Position numbers and translations under genes: made by a program | In this document: positions 48,931 through 57,275 of the stretch, one piece after another | Layout: each line of letters starts with the position of its first letter | Position numbering within the stretch: position 1 is the stretch's first letter | From: Metallococcus carri | GTDB taxonomy: Bacteria; Actinomycetota; Actinomycetes; Actinomycetales; Dermatophilaceae | Reading direction: 5' to 3' | DNA: 64,000 nt | Assembly (NCBI RefSeq): GCF_011440275.1 | Contig: NZ_JAAOIV010000002.1 | Span: forward strand, 1 to 64,000 | Notes under the pieces: model-generated | What the model was told of the DNA's origin: nothing | The model's input: the letters and a program-made list of their open reading frames with translations, nothing else | Databases searched by the model: none

Positions 48931-49288
48931 GAAGCAGAAGACCGAGGCGACCGACGAGCAGTTGGCGGCGCTGGCCGAGCGGCTGCAGGACCCGGAGCAC
49001 GCCATCGTCAGCGGCGGTGTGGCCAGCGACCCGGTCGCGGCCGACGGACGCGCGCTGCTGGAGCGCGAGTACGGCTCGACGGCCGAACTTGACCAGATGC
49101 TGCGCCAGGCCGGCCGGCCCAAGGTCGGCCAGACCGCCCGCGGCTCCTCCCCGACTGTCCGCGGGCGGATCAGCGAGGCCGACTACGCCGCGTTCAAGCG
49201 CCTCGCCGAGGCCACCGGACGCAGCCAGTCTGAGCTTGTCCGCGAAGCAGTGCACGACATGCTGACCCGCCACCAAACGGCCAGCTGA
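48923..49288 (+). CDS. Ribbon-helix-helix (CopG-type) antitoxin
   Basis: The 121-residue protein has a charged N-terminus (TKKQKTEATDEQLAALAERL). Its C-terminal ribbon-helix-helix segment has GRISEADYAAFKRLAEATGR followed by SQSELVREAVHDML. This is the DNA-binding fold of CopG/ParD antitoxins, here at the C-terminus with the toxin-binding region probably N-terminal. GGAGA lies about 8 bases before ATG 48923, and the gene overlaps the toxin by 8 bases. It likely represses the operon. Confidence 0.75.
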   Translation: MTKKQKTEATDEQLAALAERLQDPEHAIVSGGVASDPVAADGRALLEREYGSTAELDQMLRQAGRPKVGQTARGSSPTVRGRISEADYAAFKRLAEATGRSQSELVREAVHDMLTRHQTAS

Positions 49289-49572
49289 GCACTACCTCGT
49301 CTGTCGATCATGAACAGGTCGACGACGGACGCAGTGACGGGCACCGGGGAACGTGCCGGCCGCACCTCGGTGATGGCCACGCGCACACACCACTAGGCCT
49401 CACCGACCAGCCAGGGCGAAGCACCGCGCCACCACCTCTCACCCCACGCGACGGTCGGCGACGTCGCTCGGAGGATTGGTGCCCGCAACGTGCACGACAC
49501 GCCGCGTTCCTGACAATCACCAGACGACCTCGGCCGTCGCGTGGAGTCCCCTACGCGCGGTTCAGCCGGTCG
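49289..49572. other. Intergenic stretch after the toxin-antitoxin pair
   Basis: These 284 bases hold no convincing gene. They contain several frames without typical codon bias and no clear repeat or RNA fold. They may be degraded DNA left by the insertion of the toxin-antitoxin module. Confidence 0.4.
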
Positions 49573-50430
49573 TTAGGGGCGACGCAGGTCGCGCCAGTCA
49601 GGCAGCCGGGTGAATCCGGCCGACACATAGGCGGCGACGCCGCGGGTGTTCGCGCTGGGCGTGCAGACCGTCACGCTGGAGGCGCCCATCTCGCGCAGCG
49701 CGGCGGCCGCAGCGTGGGTGATGCCGCGGCCGTAGCCCTTGCCGCGGAAGTCCCGGTGCCCGCCGAGCGGCTCGATCAGCCCGGGACGACCTTCTCCGGC
49801 GGACCAGACCGTGGCCGCGGCGACCGCGTCCTCGCCCGCATAGCCGAGCAGGCACCGGGCGTCGGCGTATGCCGGGCCGGCCGCCATCGCCCGCCACTTG
49901 GCGAGGGTGAAGGTGGAGGTGTCGAAGGACGCTTTGTGCACGTCAACTCGCAGCTGCGCATCGTCCGGCCCGACGATCTCGATCCGCAGGCCGCTGTCCT
50001 CGACCGGGGCGGCGAGGCTGCGGTGCAGCGGCGTCCACGGCTCGTCCTCGGTCCAGCCGGCCTCGGTCAGGTGGCGCGAGAGTGCGCCGCCGAAGCGGGC
50101 CTCGACGGCGCCCCCACCCGCGGTGAGCACGCCACGGTCGGGATCGGCCAGGTCGGCGGTCATCGCCGCGGCGAGGTCGTCGTCCTCCCAGAGGTCGGGA
50201 GCGGCCGCGATCCGCGCGACGTCCCCGTCGGTCATCGCGACGGCGACGATGCGACCGTCGCGGGTCCAGGTGCGCAGGGCCGCTGCAATCGCTTCCGCGC
50301 CGTCGCGCTGGTTCCAGCCGATGTCACCCGGGTGGAGCTGCACCGGGCCGCCTTCGATCTGCCATTCGGCGACGGCGGTGATGACGGTGGCCAGGTCCTC
50401 GACCGTCGGAGTGTGCAGGGAGATGGACAT
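49573..50430 (-). CDS. GNAT-family acetyltransferase
   Basis: The 285-residue product has a C-terminal GNAT core: LIEPLGGHRDFRGKGYGRG is the acetyl-CoA pyrophosphate loop (R/Q-x-x-G-x-G/A), then ITHAAAAALREMGASSVTV and NTRGVAAYVSAGFTRL. The N-terminal 140 residues look like a second, degenerate GNAT-like half (LHTPTVEDLATVITAVAEW). Substrate is unknown. It starts with ATG 50430 and lies 45 bases from the MGMT gene on the same strand. Confidence 0.78.
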   Translation of the reverse strand: MSISLHTPTVEDLATVITAVAEWQIEGGPVQLHPGDIGWNQRDGAEAIAAALRTWTRDGRIVAVAMTDGDVARIAAAPDLWEDDDLAAAMTADLADPDRGVLTAGGGAVEARFGGALSRHLTEAGWTEDEPWTPLHRSLAAPVEDSGLRIEIVGPDDAQLRVDVHKASFDTSTFTLAKWRAMAAGPAYADARCLLGYAGEDAVAAATVWSAGEGRPGLIEPLGGHRDFRGKGYGRGITHAAAAALREMGASSVTVCTPSANTRGVAAYVSAGFTRLPDWRDLRRP

Positions 50431-50474
50431 GCGGTCACTCCACCACGCCGAGGGGAGCACCGGCCAGCGATTTG

Positions 50475-51056
50475 TCAGCCCGCGCGCGCCTCGAGCTCCA
50501 GCAGGACGCGCTTGGCGGCCTGGCCCCCGGCATACTCCCCGATGCTGCCGTCGGAGCGCAGCACCCGGTGACAGGGCACGAGGATCGGCAGCGGATTGGT
50601 CGCGCAAGCCGAGCCCACCGCCCGGGCCGCGCGCGGATGGCCGAGCTGCTGCGCGAGCCGGCCGTATGACGAGGTGGTGCCGTAGCCGATCGAGCTCAGC
50701 TGTCGCTGCACCTCGCCACGGAAGCCGTGCGACAGTCGCCGGTCGAGCGGCAGGTCGAAGGTCGAGCGCGAGCCGGCGAAGTATTCCTCAAGCTCACGTT
50801 GAGCGTGATCGAATCGCTTGCGGGACAGCAGGATTCGCGACCCCACGGCATCGGCGAGCCGGGCCAGGACGGCGTCGAAATCCTCTCGGGCGAAGGCGAC
50901 GCGCACCACGCCCGTCTCGGTCGCGGCGAGCAGCAGTTCGCCGACGGGGGAGTCGACCGTGCGATAGGCGAGGTCCAGGTCCCCACCGGCGTATGCCGAG
51001 TCGGCGAGCCGCTCGCGCAGGTCGTCCAGTCGGGTGTCGTCCACATCGAAGCGCAT
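50475..51056 (-). CDS. Methylated-DNA-protein cysteine methyltransferase (MGMT/Ogt type)
   Basis: The 193-residue product has an N-terminal domain (TVDSPVGELLLAATETGVVR) and the active-site motif PILVPCHRVLRSDGSIGEYA, in which the Cys accepts the alkyl group from O6-methylguanine. HxTH-like region SSYGRLAQQLGHPRAARAVG binds DNA. ATG 51056 shares one base with the stop of the ECF sigma gene. It is one of two MGMT paralogues flanking that sigma gene; it carries an extra N-terminal stretch of about 30 residues (FDVDDTRLDDLRERLAD). Confidence 0.88.
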   Translation of the reverse strand: MRFDVDDTRLDDLRERLADSAYAGGDLDLAYRTVDSPVGELLLAATETGVVRVAFAREDFDAVLARLADAVGSRILLSRKRFDHAQRELEEYFAGSRSTFDLPLDRRLSHGFRGEVQRQLSSIGYGTTSSYGRLAQQLGHPRAARAVGSACATNPLPILVPCHRVLRSDGSIGEYAGGQAAKRVLLELEARAG

Positions 51057-51520
51057 CACTCGTCCTCCTTCAGCACGGTGCGCAGGGTCTTCATGCCGTC
51101 CGCCGCCGCCCGGCGGGCCGCTTCGGGTGAGCCGCCCACGAGGGCGGCGACCTCGGCATACGGCAGTCCGCCGAGGTGGTGGTAGGCGACCGCGAGGCGC
51201 TGTCGCTCGGGCAGCGACCGCACGGCTTCCCAGACGGTGAGGGCGGTCGCGGGGTCCGGGTCGACGGTGCACGCTGGCACCTGATCGATCGGCAGGGTCC
51301 GGCGGCGGCGGACGATGTCGAGCGCCTTGCGGTGGGCGATGGTGACCAGCCAGGCCTCGACATTCGCGTCCTCGGCCAGGCTCGGCCAGGCACGCAGCGC
51401 CGCGAGGAAGGTCTCCGACCAGGCGTCCTCGGCCTCAGGATCACCGCCGAGCACCGCCCGGCATACGCGCAGCACGGTCGCCCCGTGGTGCTCGACGGCT
51501 CGCTCGAAGGGTGCCCGCAC
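51056..51520 (-). CDS. ECF-type RNA polymerase sigma factor
   Basis: The 154-residue product has sigma region 2 (EAEDAWSETFLAALRAWPSL; VEAWLVTIAHRKALDIVRRR) and region 4 (LPERQRLAVAYHHLGGLPYA; EVAALVGGSPEAARRAAADG). No anti-sigma gene adjoins it. The gene is embedded between two alkyltransferase genes with single-base overlaps, so all three are made from one message and the factor probably controls them. GTG 51520 is the start, shared with the stop of the upstream gene. Confidence 0.85.
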   Translation of the reverse strand: MRAPFERAVEHHGATVLRVCRAVLGGDPEAEDAWSETFLAALRAWPSLAEDANVEAWLVTIAHRKALDIVRRRRTLPIDQVPACTVDPDPATALTVWEAVRSLPERQRLAVAYHHLGGLPYAEVAALVGGSPEAARRAAADGMKTLRTVLKEDE

Positions 51521-52023
51521 TAGAAGAGCGCGGGCGCCACCGCACCCTCGAGTTCGAGCAGGCGGCGCTTGCGATCGAGGCCACCGGCGAAACCGGTCAG
51601 CGAGCCATCAGCGCCGACGACGCGGTGGCACGGGATGACGATGGAGATCGGGTTGTGCCCGACCGCCTGTCCGACGGCCTGCGCGATCGCACCATCACCG
51701 ATCTCGCGGGCGATCTCGCCATAGGTGACGGTCGTGCCGCGCGGGATCCGCCGCAGCCGGGCCCAGACGAGTTCCTGCAGCGGCGAACCTGAGGTGCGCA
51801 CCGGCAGGTCAAAATCGTCGCGCTCGCCGCGCAGGTAGGCGAGCAGTTGCTCCGCCGCCTTCGCGAGCACCGGATCGTCGGCCGCGCTCACCCGCGCGCC
51901 GAGGGTCGCCGCGGTCGTTGGATAGCGGTGCTGCTCGAACCAGATGCCGACGATCGCCTCGCCGTCGGCGGCGATGGTGAGCGGACCGACGGGCGAGTCG
52001 ACGATCGCGTGTCGTGCAGGCAT
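51520..52023 (-). CDS. Methylated-DNA-protein cysteine methyltransferase (MGMT/Ogt type)
   Basis: The 167-residue product is a compact Ogt: IVDSPVGPLTIAADGEAIV at the start, SPLQELVWARLRRIPRGTTV, TYGEIAREIGDGAIAQAVG and the active-site motif ISIVIPCHRVVGADGSLTGF. It repairs O6-alkylguanine in a suicide reaction. It is the first gene of the MGMT-ECF-MGMT operon. The ribosome-binding site AAAGGGG lies about 10 bases upstream, with TACCCT further up as a possible -10. Confidence 0.9.
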   Translation of the reverse strand: MPARHAIVDSPVGPLTIAADGEAIVGIWFEQHRYPTTAATLGARVSAADDPVLAKAAEQLLAYLRGERDDFDLPVRTSGSPLQELVWARLRRIPRGTTVTYGEIAREIGDGAIAQAVGQAVGHNPISIVIPCHRVVGADGSLTGFAGGLDRKRRLLELEGAVAPALF

Positions 52024-52083
52024 GGCCCCTGCCCCTTTCCGTTGAGTCGCAGGGTAGACGCCGGCACCGACGGATTCGTGAGG

Positions 52084-53577
52084 TCAGTCCTGGGATTCGC
52101 TGATCGGTTCCGTGCCGGTCGCGAGGCGCGAGTGGCGGTAGCCGTAGAACGCATAGATCAGCAGGCCGATCACCAGCCAGACCAGGAACCGGATCCAGGT
52201 CTCCACCGACAAGGCCGCCATCAGCGCGACACAGGACAGCGCGGAGATGATCGGCAGCAGCGGCACCTGCGGCGTGCGGAACGGTCGCTTCATCCGCGGC
52301 TTGGTGCGCCGCAGCACCGCGACCGCGATCGACACCACGACGAAGGCGAACAGCGTGCCGATCGAGACCATCTCGGCCAGCACGTCGAGCGGGACGAAGC
52401 CGGCGAGCAGGCAGACCACCGCGGTCGTGGCCAGGGTGATGCGCATCGGGGTGTGGAACTTCGGGTGCACCGCGCCGACCGAGGGCGGCAGCAACCCGTC
52501 GCGGCAGAGCGCGAAGCCGATGCGGCCCATCGCGACGATGTCGACCAGGATCACCGAGCTCAGGCCGGCGACGGCGGCGATGCCGATGAGGATCGAGGCC
52601 CAGCCCATGCCCACCTGGTCGAAGGCGTCCGACAACGGTGCGCCGGTGGACAGGTTGGTGTACTTCACCATGCCGGTCAGCACGAAACAGACCGCGAGAT
52701 AGAGCACGGTGCAGATGACCAGCGTGCCGATGAGGCCGCGGGGCATGTCCTTGGCCGGGTCCTTGGTCTCCTCGCCGAGGTTGGCGACCGCCTCGAAACC
52801 GCTGTAGGCGAAGAAGACGACCGCCGAGGCGACGAGGATGCCGGCGAAACCGAAGGACGAGGGCTCCACGCCGCTGACGAACTGCCACAGCGGCTGGGTC
52901 AGCCCGGAGGCCTTCTCGGCCGGCGGCTGCGACGGCGGCACGAACGGGCTGAGGTTGGCGGCCTTCACAAAGAAGATGCCGACCACGACGATGAAGACAC
53001 AGACCGAGACCTTGATGATCACCAGCGCGTTGGTGACCAGCTTGGACTCCCGGATGCCGACCGCGGCGACGATGCCGAGCACCAGCGCGATCGCGATAGC
53101 GCCGAGGTTGACCGTCGACTTCTCACCGAAGAAGGTGGTCGGCAGGTTGAGCGCCTCCTGCAGATAACCCGACCAGCCGCGCGAGACCACCGCCGCGCCG
53201 AGCGCGAACTCTAGCACCAGGTCCCAGGCGATGATCCAGGCGAAGATCTCACCGATCGTCGTATAGGCATAGGTGTATGACGAGCCCGCGGTCGGCACCG
53301 CGGCAGCGAGCTCGGCATAACACAGCGCGGCGAGCAGGCTCACCAGGCCAGCGATGGCGAACGAGACGATGATCGCCGGGCCGGCGTGGTTCTTGGCCTC
53401 GATGCCGGTGAGGGTGAAGATCCCGGTGCCGATGACGATGCCGATCCCGAAGCCCATCAGGTCCCAGGCGGTCAGTCGTTTGCTCAACCGGGCGTGGTGC
53501 CCGCCGTCGGATCCTTCGTCGTTTTGCCGGAGGACGGTGTCAACGTCCTTGGTGCGGACCAGTGAGCGGGAAGGCAT
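52084..53577 (-). CDS. APC-superfamily amino acid permease (CAT type)
   Basis: The 497-residue polytopic protein has about 12-14 spans. It has the APC start FGIGIVIGTGIFTLTGIEAK, LAALCYAELAAAVPTAGSSY and FFAYSGFEAVANLGEETKDP, all typical of the cationic-amino-acid transporter subfamily (YfnA/CAT). It imports an amino acid by proton coupling; specificity is unknown. The gene is followed by the MGMT operon on the same strand after a 60-base gap. Confidence 0.9.
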   Translation of the reverse strand: MPSRSLVRTKDVDTVLRQNDEGSDGGHHARLSKRLTAWDLMGFGIGIVIGTGIFTLTGIEAKNHAGPAIIVSFAIAGLVSLLAALCYAELAAAVPTAGSSYTYAYTTIGEIFAWIIAWDLVLEFALGAAVVSRGWSGYLQEALNLPTTFFGEKSTVNLGAIAIALVLGIVAAVGIRESKLVTNALVIIKVSVCVFIVVVGIFFVKAANLSPFVPPSQPPAEKASGLTQPLWQFVSGVEPSSFGFAGILVASAVVFFAYSGFEAVANLGEETKDPAKDMPRGLIGTLVICTVLYLAVCFVLTGMVKYTNLSTGAPLSDAFDQVGMGWASILIGIAAVAGLSSVILVDIVAMGRIGFALCRDGLLPPSVGAVHPKFHTPMRITLATTAVVCLLAGFVPLDVLAEMVSIGTLFAFVVVSIAVAVLRRTKPRMKRPFRTPQVPLLPIISALSCVALMAALSVETWIRFLVWLVIGLLIYAFYGYRHSRLATGTEPISESQD

Positions 53578-53595
53578 AACGAGGGATTCTAGGAC

Positions 53596-54282
53596 CTATT
53601 TCCCACGACTCAGGTATGCCGTGCGCTCTGGGCGGTTGCGGCCGCGCACGAGGCGCACCGCGACCAGCCAGGACAGGCCGACCAGGCCGGTGCCGAGCAG
53701 GAGACCGCCCACCACATCACTGGGGTAATGCGCACCGAGCAATACCCGATCGGCCGCCACCAGAGCAAGAAAGGCCACCGTGGCGATGACCGCGAGCCGG
53801 CGACCGGCTGGGCCCGCCACCGGGGCGAAGACCAGCCACAGGACGCTCACGACGACGGCGGCATTCATCGCGTGCCCGGAGGGGAAGGCGTAGCCGTGGA
53901 GGCGGGTGATGGGTTCGGCGAGCTCTGGTCGTGGCCGGCGCAACACGAGCTTGGAGAGTCCGGCGAGGATCCAGCAGGCTGGCAGCGTGCCGGCCGCCCA
54001 CGCCGCCCGGAGCCGCAGACCGGAGTGCCGCAGCGCGGCGGCGAGCACGGCGAGCGCCGCCAGCAGATAGAGCATGACCGGGTGGGCGAGCGTTTGCACC
54101 AGCAGCAGGAAGTCCCGCACCGCCGGATGCGGCCGGACCTGATCGGTCGCCCACCGCACCGATTGGGCGTCGAGGTTCATCAGCGGTGCGAAGCGCGCCC
54201 CGACCGCCAGGCTCACCACCAGCCCGAGGATGCCGCCGATGACGAACCCTCGGGCCATCCGGTCACTGGGCTGTGTGTGCAC
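53596..54282 (-). CDS. PAP2-family membrane phosphatase
   Basis: The 228-residue membrane protein has six spans and the three phosphatase motifs: KLVLRRPRP (motif 1), FPSGHAMNA (motif 2) and RVLLGAHYPSD (motif 3 with catalytic His). Such enzymes dephosphorylate undecaprenyl pyrophosphate or phosphatidic acid on the outer membrane face. It is divergent from corA with only 28 bases between the starts. Confidence 0.9.
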   Translation of the reverse strand: MHTQPSDRMARGFVIGGILGLVVSLAVGARFAPLMNLDAQSVRWATDQVRPHPAVRDFLLLVQTLAHPVMLYLLAALAVLAAALRHSGLRLRAAWAAGTLPACWILAGLSKLVLRRPRPELAEPITRLHGYAFPSGHAMNAAVVVSVLWLVFAPVAGPAGRRLAVIATVAFLALVAADRVLLGAHYPSDVVGGLLLGTGLVGLSWLVAVRLVRGRNRPERTAYLSRGK

Positions 54283-54310
54283 CCGACAGTTCTACCGGCA
54301 CGATGTCCCC

Positions 54311-55282
54311 GTGGACAGCGAACGAATGCACTGCCGGGTGTGGAAGAACGGCAAGCTGATCGGCACCGAGGTAGCCCGGGACAAGATCCTCGACGCGTTG
54401 CGCGACCCCGACCACCTGGTCTGGCTCGACCTGGTCGAGGCCACCGCTGAGGAATTCGCCTGGATCGCCGAGGCCTTCCAATTGGCTCCGACCGAGATCG
54501 AGGACATCACCGCGCCGCACGAGCGGCCCAAGGTCACCCGGCGCGGCACCCACCTGTTCTTCACCACCTATTCCGCCACGGTGGTCGACGGCGAACTGCG
54601 GATGCGGCGAATCTCCGGATTCGTCCTGCCGCAGGGCATGGTCACCGTCCGGCAGGCGGATTTCCCGATCGAAGCGGCGCTGCGCACCTGGGAGGAGAAC
54701 GCCGACCTGCTGGCGCACGGTCCACGAGCGCTGGTGCACGGGTTGATGGACTCGGTCGTCGACGGCCACTTCGAGACCATTCAGACCTTCGATGACCGGG
54801 TCGAAGCCCTCGACGACGTGCTCTTCGAGCGCGAGCGCACCGGGCCGGACTTCCTGCGTGAGATCTACGGCTTGCGCCGCGACCTGGTGTCCTTGCGGCG
54901 GGTGGTGCTGCCGATGCGAGAGGTCGTCAACGCGCTGGTCCGCCACGGCGGCCGCACCGACCCGGATCTGGACCCCTGGTTCGACGACCTCTACGACCAT
55001 GTGCTGCGCGCGGGGGAGTGGACCGACTCGCTGCGGGATCTGGTCTCCTCGATCTTCGAGACCAATCTGTCGCTGCAGGACGCGCGGCTCAACATGATCA
55101 TGCGCCAGCTCGCCGCCTGGGCCGCGATCATCGCCGTCCCGACCGCGATCACCGGGTGGTTCGGGCAGAACGTGCCCTATCCGGGCTTCTCCCAGACCTG
55201 GGGTTTCTGGGCGAGCGTGCTCCTCATCGTCGCAGGGTCGGCCGGCCTCTACTGGGCCTTCCGGCGCCGCGGCTGGGTGTGA
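54311..55282 (+). CDS. corA: CorA-like Mg2+/Co2+ transporter, GQN variant
   Basis: The 323-residue product has a large cytoplasmic alpha/beta N-terminal domain (VWLDLVEATAEEFAWIAEAF; VSLRRVVLPMREVVNALVRH) and two C-terminal spans. The first span ends ITGWFGQNVPYPGF. The canonical CorA pore signature is GMN; here the Met is Gln. A Gly-x-Asn with other residues is seen in related families. The GTG at 54311 lies 6 bases after CACGAT, a possible -10; the ATG at 54326 is an alternative. The gene is divergent from the PAP2 phosphatase gene. Confidence 0.85.
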   Translation: MDSERMHCRVWKNGKLIGTEVARDKILDALRDPDHLVWLDLVEATAEEFAWIAEAFQLAPTEIEDITAPHERPKVTRRGTHLFFTTYSATVVDGELRMRRISGFVLPQGMVTVRQADFPIEAALRTWEENADLLAHGPRALVHGLMDSVVDGHFETIQTFDDRVEALDDVLFERERTGPDFLREIYGLRRDLVSLRRVVLPMREVVNALVRHGGRTDPDLDPWFDDLYDHVLRAGEWTDSLRDLVSSIFETNLSLQDARLNMIMRQLAAWAAIIAVPTAITGWFGQNVPYPGFSQTWGFWASVLLIVAGSAGLYWAFRRRGWV

Positions 55283-55299
55283 CTCGCCGCAACGGCGAG
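55283..55299. terminator. Short hairpin after corA
   Basis: CTCGCCG (55283-55289), loop CAA and CGGCGAG (55293-55299) form a perfect 7-bp stem starting at the base after the stop codon. There is no U-tract. The rest of the gap to 55419 holds no gene. Confidence 0.5.
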
Positions 55300-55419
55300 G
55301 GCAAGTGACGAGAGGGCGCGTTCACAGGGATCGGCCTGGCGTGCGTGGCCGAACCCACCGGTGTTCTCAGTGTCGATGCACGGAAGAACTGTGCGACTCA
55401 CACGCCACCGCACGGCTAA

Positions 55420-55644
55420 CTAAACCCAGAGGGAGAGAAGCGAGGCGAGGGTGGCGACGAGTAGGCCGAGCAATGAACCCCTGGTGCGCCAGGTCTTCCC
55501 GGGCCCTCCGCGAAGCTCGGTAGACATCTCGAAGAGCCCGGGAGCCTTAGGAGCCTCGCGAACAGCTGGCGTGAATGATGCGAGCACAGCTGGGAGTTGA
55601 GCGCATAGAGCCATCAGATACAGGACGACTACTAAGATTTTCAT
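55420..55644 (-). CDS. Small two-span membrane protein
   Basis: The 74-residue protein has a hydrophobic N-terminal segment (ILVVVLYLMALCAQLPAVLA), a basic linker (ELRGGPGKTWRTRG) and a second span (LLGLLVATLASLLSLWV). No family is recognised. It lies 47 bases downstream of the 187-residue membrane protein on the same strand and closes the low-GC three-gene unit. Base composition is visibly less GC-rich than neighbours. Confidence 0.5.
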   Translation of the reverse strand: MKILVVVLYLMALCAQLPAVLASFTPAVREAPKAPGLFEMSTELRGGPGKTWRTRGSLLGLLVATLASLLSLWV

Positions 55645-55691
55645 CTTCACAGGTAACCATGCCGCAGCCTGATCGGTAGTTGCCCAAACGA

Positions 55692-56255
55692 TTAAGGAGC
55701 GAGACCGGCGACCAGAACTCCAACGACAAGGAGCGCGGTGCTGCTGCCCCACAGTGCCCAGTGGCGACTCCACCGCTTAGGCACCTCTCCGGCGTTCAGC
55801 AGAGTCTGGTGGGGTCGGTACTGGGAACCCAACAAGTCGGCAACTGCAGCAAATCCGACCAGGGCGAGGACTGCTGAGAAGGATTGCGATGAATTGTGCG
55901 CGCCCAGCAATTGCGCTGATACGAAGCCGAACCCATAAGCGAGGATCGGCATCACCGCCAGCGCGAAGCATCGCCCGTAAACCTCGAGCCATGCGTCGGC
56001 CAGATCTGCTTCGTCGGAGCACGCGTGGGTTTTGACGAGGTCATTGAGTCGAGTGGCGTTGAGAACAGCCGCTGACCACACGGCTAGGAGGCCTAGGGCC
56101 ATCCCCTCCGAACTAGCGGGCAGACTCCTGACAACGATCGGGAGGCCGACGCCGCCCAACGCGACTTCGGCCCACACCAGCGTTCGAAGATTTATTACAG
56201 AGGTCAGCGTGGGGATGCGCGGATCGCGTGCGCGGTTTGGTGTGGGGTCTTTCAA
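55692..56255 (-). CDS. Membrane protein of unknown function
   Basis: The 187-residue protein has about four to five hydrophobic segments (LVWAEVALGGVGLPIVVRSL; GMALGLLAVWSAAVLNATRL; FALAVMPILAYGFGFVSAQL; SSTALLVVGVLVAGLAP) and a charged N-terminus (KDPTPNRARDPRIPTLTS). No named domain is recognised. The ATG at 56255 overlaps the stop of the upstream gene by 4 bases, so it is coupled to it. GC content and codon use are lower than in flanking genes, which suggests transfer. Confidence 0.55.
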   Translation of the reverse strand: MKDPTPNRARDPRIPTLTSVINLRTLVWAEVALGGVGLPIVVRSLPASSEGMALGLLAVWSAAVLNATRLNDLVKTHACSDEADLADAWLEVYGRCFALAVMPILAYGFGFVSAQLLGAHNSSQSFSAVLALVGFAAVADLLGSQYRPHQTLLNAGEVPKRWSRHWALWGSSTALLVVGVLVAGLAP

Positions 56256-57260
56256 GGCCGCTCGCGAACTAGTTCAATGGCGAGCCTGACGAGGAAGACG
56301 AGCTCTTCTGCTAGCCAGACGGCGCAGGCGAGGAGGTATTCCTGGGCAAAGAAGGCAAGCGCGGCGACCAGCAGCGTCGACAGCGAGGTCGCCGCGACTG
56401 ACGTAATTGAAGACGTTCCCCGCACAGCGAGATCGGGACCACCAGTTCGCAATTGGTCATCCAAGAGGGCCGCCGCGCTGGTCTGGACCTCAGGAGTGGG
56501 TTCGAGGTGGTGCTCCTCGCAGAGCGCACTAAGTCCGTCGCGAAACTCTGCTTCGCTCAGACGACCGTTCTCCAGTCGAGCGCCCAGAATGCTCGACGAT
56601 CCGCGTGCCTCGGCCGCGGCTCGGAGATACCCCCCCGAGGCCGCCCGCACTCAAATCCGAGGTGAGGCGCTCAGTCAGCCCGCGCGGGAGGCTCATCCGT
56701 TCGGCGACGATTCGGCTGGTGAGAGCGCCGCCGGCGGTCATGTGGTTCTGGAGGCCGAGGGCGGTCATGTGGCTCTGGAGGCCGAGGGCGAACTTCTGGT
56801 AGCCGGCCAGCCCTTTGGGGATGCCGTGGGCGAGGGCGGTTTGGCGCAGCAGCGTGGAGAGGGGGCTTGGGGGTGCGAGTGTTGTCGCCAGGGCGCTGCT
56901 GGCGGTCATGTGGTTCTGGAGGCCGAGGGCGAACTTCTGGTAGCCGGCCAGCCCTTTGGGGATGCCGTGGGCGAGGGCGGTTTGGCGCAGCAGCGTGGAG
57001 AGGGGGCTTGGGGGTGCGAGTGTTGTCGCCAGGGCGCTGCTGGCGGTCATGTGGTCCTTGAGGTCGACGTTGAACCTTGACGAAGAGACGATGGCGGCGA
57101 TTCCGCTAGTAGCGGCGCTGACAGCCGTCAGGTGGTCACCGAGCCCACCGGGCAGTCTTGGCAGCCCTTCGTGCGAGCGGGCCGTGAGGCGGACGGCATA
57201 GTTCGGGTAAGGAACCGGTTTCGGCAATTTCAGATCTTCGTCATCGCCCGTGTGTGTCAT
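56252..57260 (-). pseudogene. Frameshifted gene: repeat-containing protein with C-terminal membrane helix
   Basis: Two overlapping frames make one protein if a run of seven G on the coding strand (56630-56636) is read as six. The 5' frame encodes MTHTGDDEDLKLPKPVPYPN and a region with two 47-residue tandem copies (NHMTASSALATTLAPP ... KFALGLQ) up to SDLSAGGLGG. The 3' frame then gives YLRAAAEARGSSSILGARLE, a helical charged segment and a hydrophobic segment near the end (LLVAALAFFAQEYLLACAVW). Without the shift the 5' frame ends in an Arg/Ser-rich tail and the 3' frame lacks a good start. The fused product would be about 335 residues. ATG 57260 is the preferred start; a TTG lies at 57275. Function unknown. 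Confidence 0.55.
56758..57055. repeat. Tandem duplication, 141-bp unit, about 2.1 copies
   Basis: Copies start near 56790 and 56931 (offset 141 bp) and are essentially identical, with one substitution visible in the left flank (GGCTCTGG versus GGTTCTGG). The unit is 47 codons, so the frame is kept. A shorter 27-30-bp repeat (TCATGTGG.TCTGGAGGCC) adjoins it at 56736-56790. The near-perfect identity indicates a recent event or ongoing copy-number change. Confidence 0.85.
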
Positions 57261-57275
57261 CGGTGTTTCGTCCAA

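Noticed and set aside
56758-57055. CRISPR or mobile element at the 141-bp tandem repeat
   Set aside because: Only two copies, directly adjacent, in frame within a gene; a simple tandem duplication explains it.
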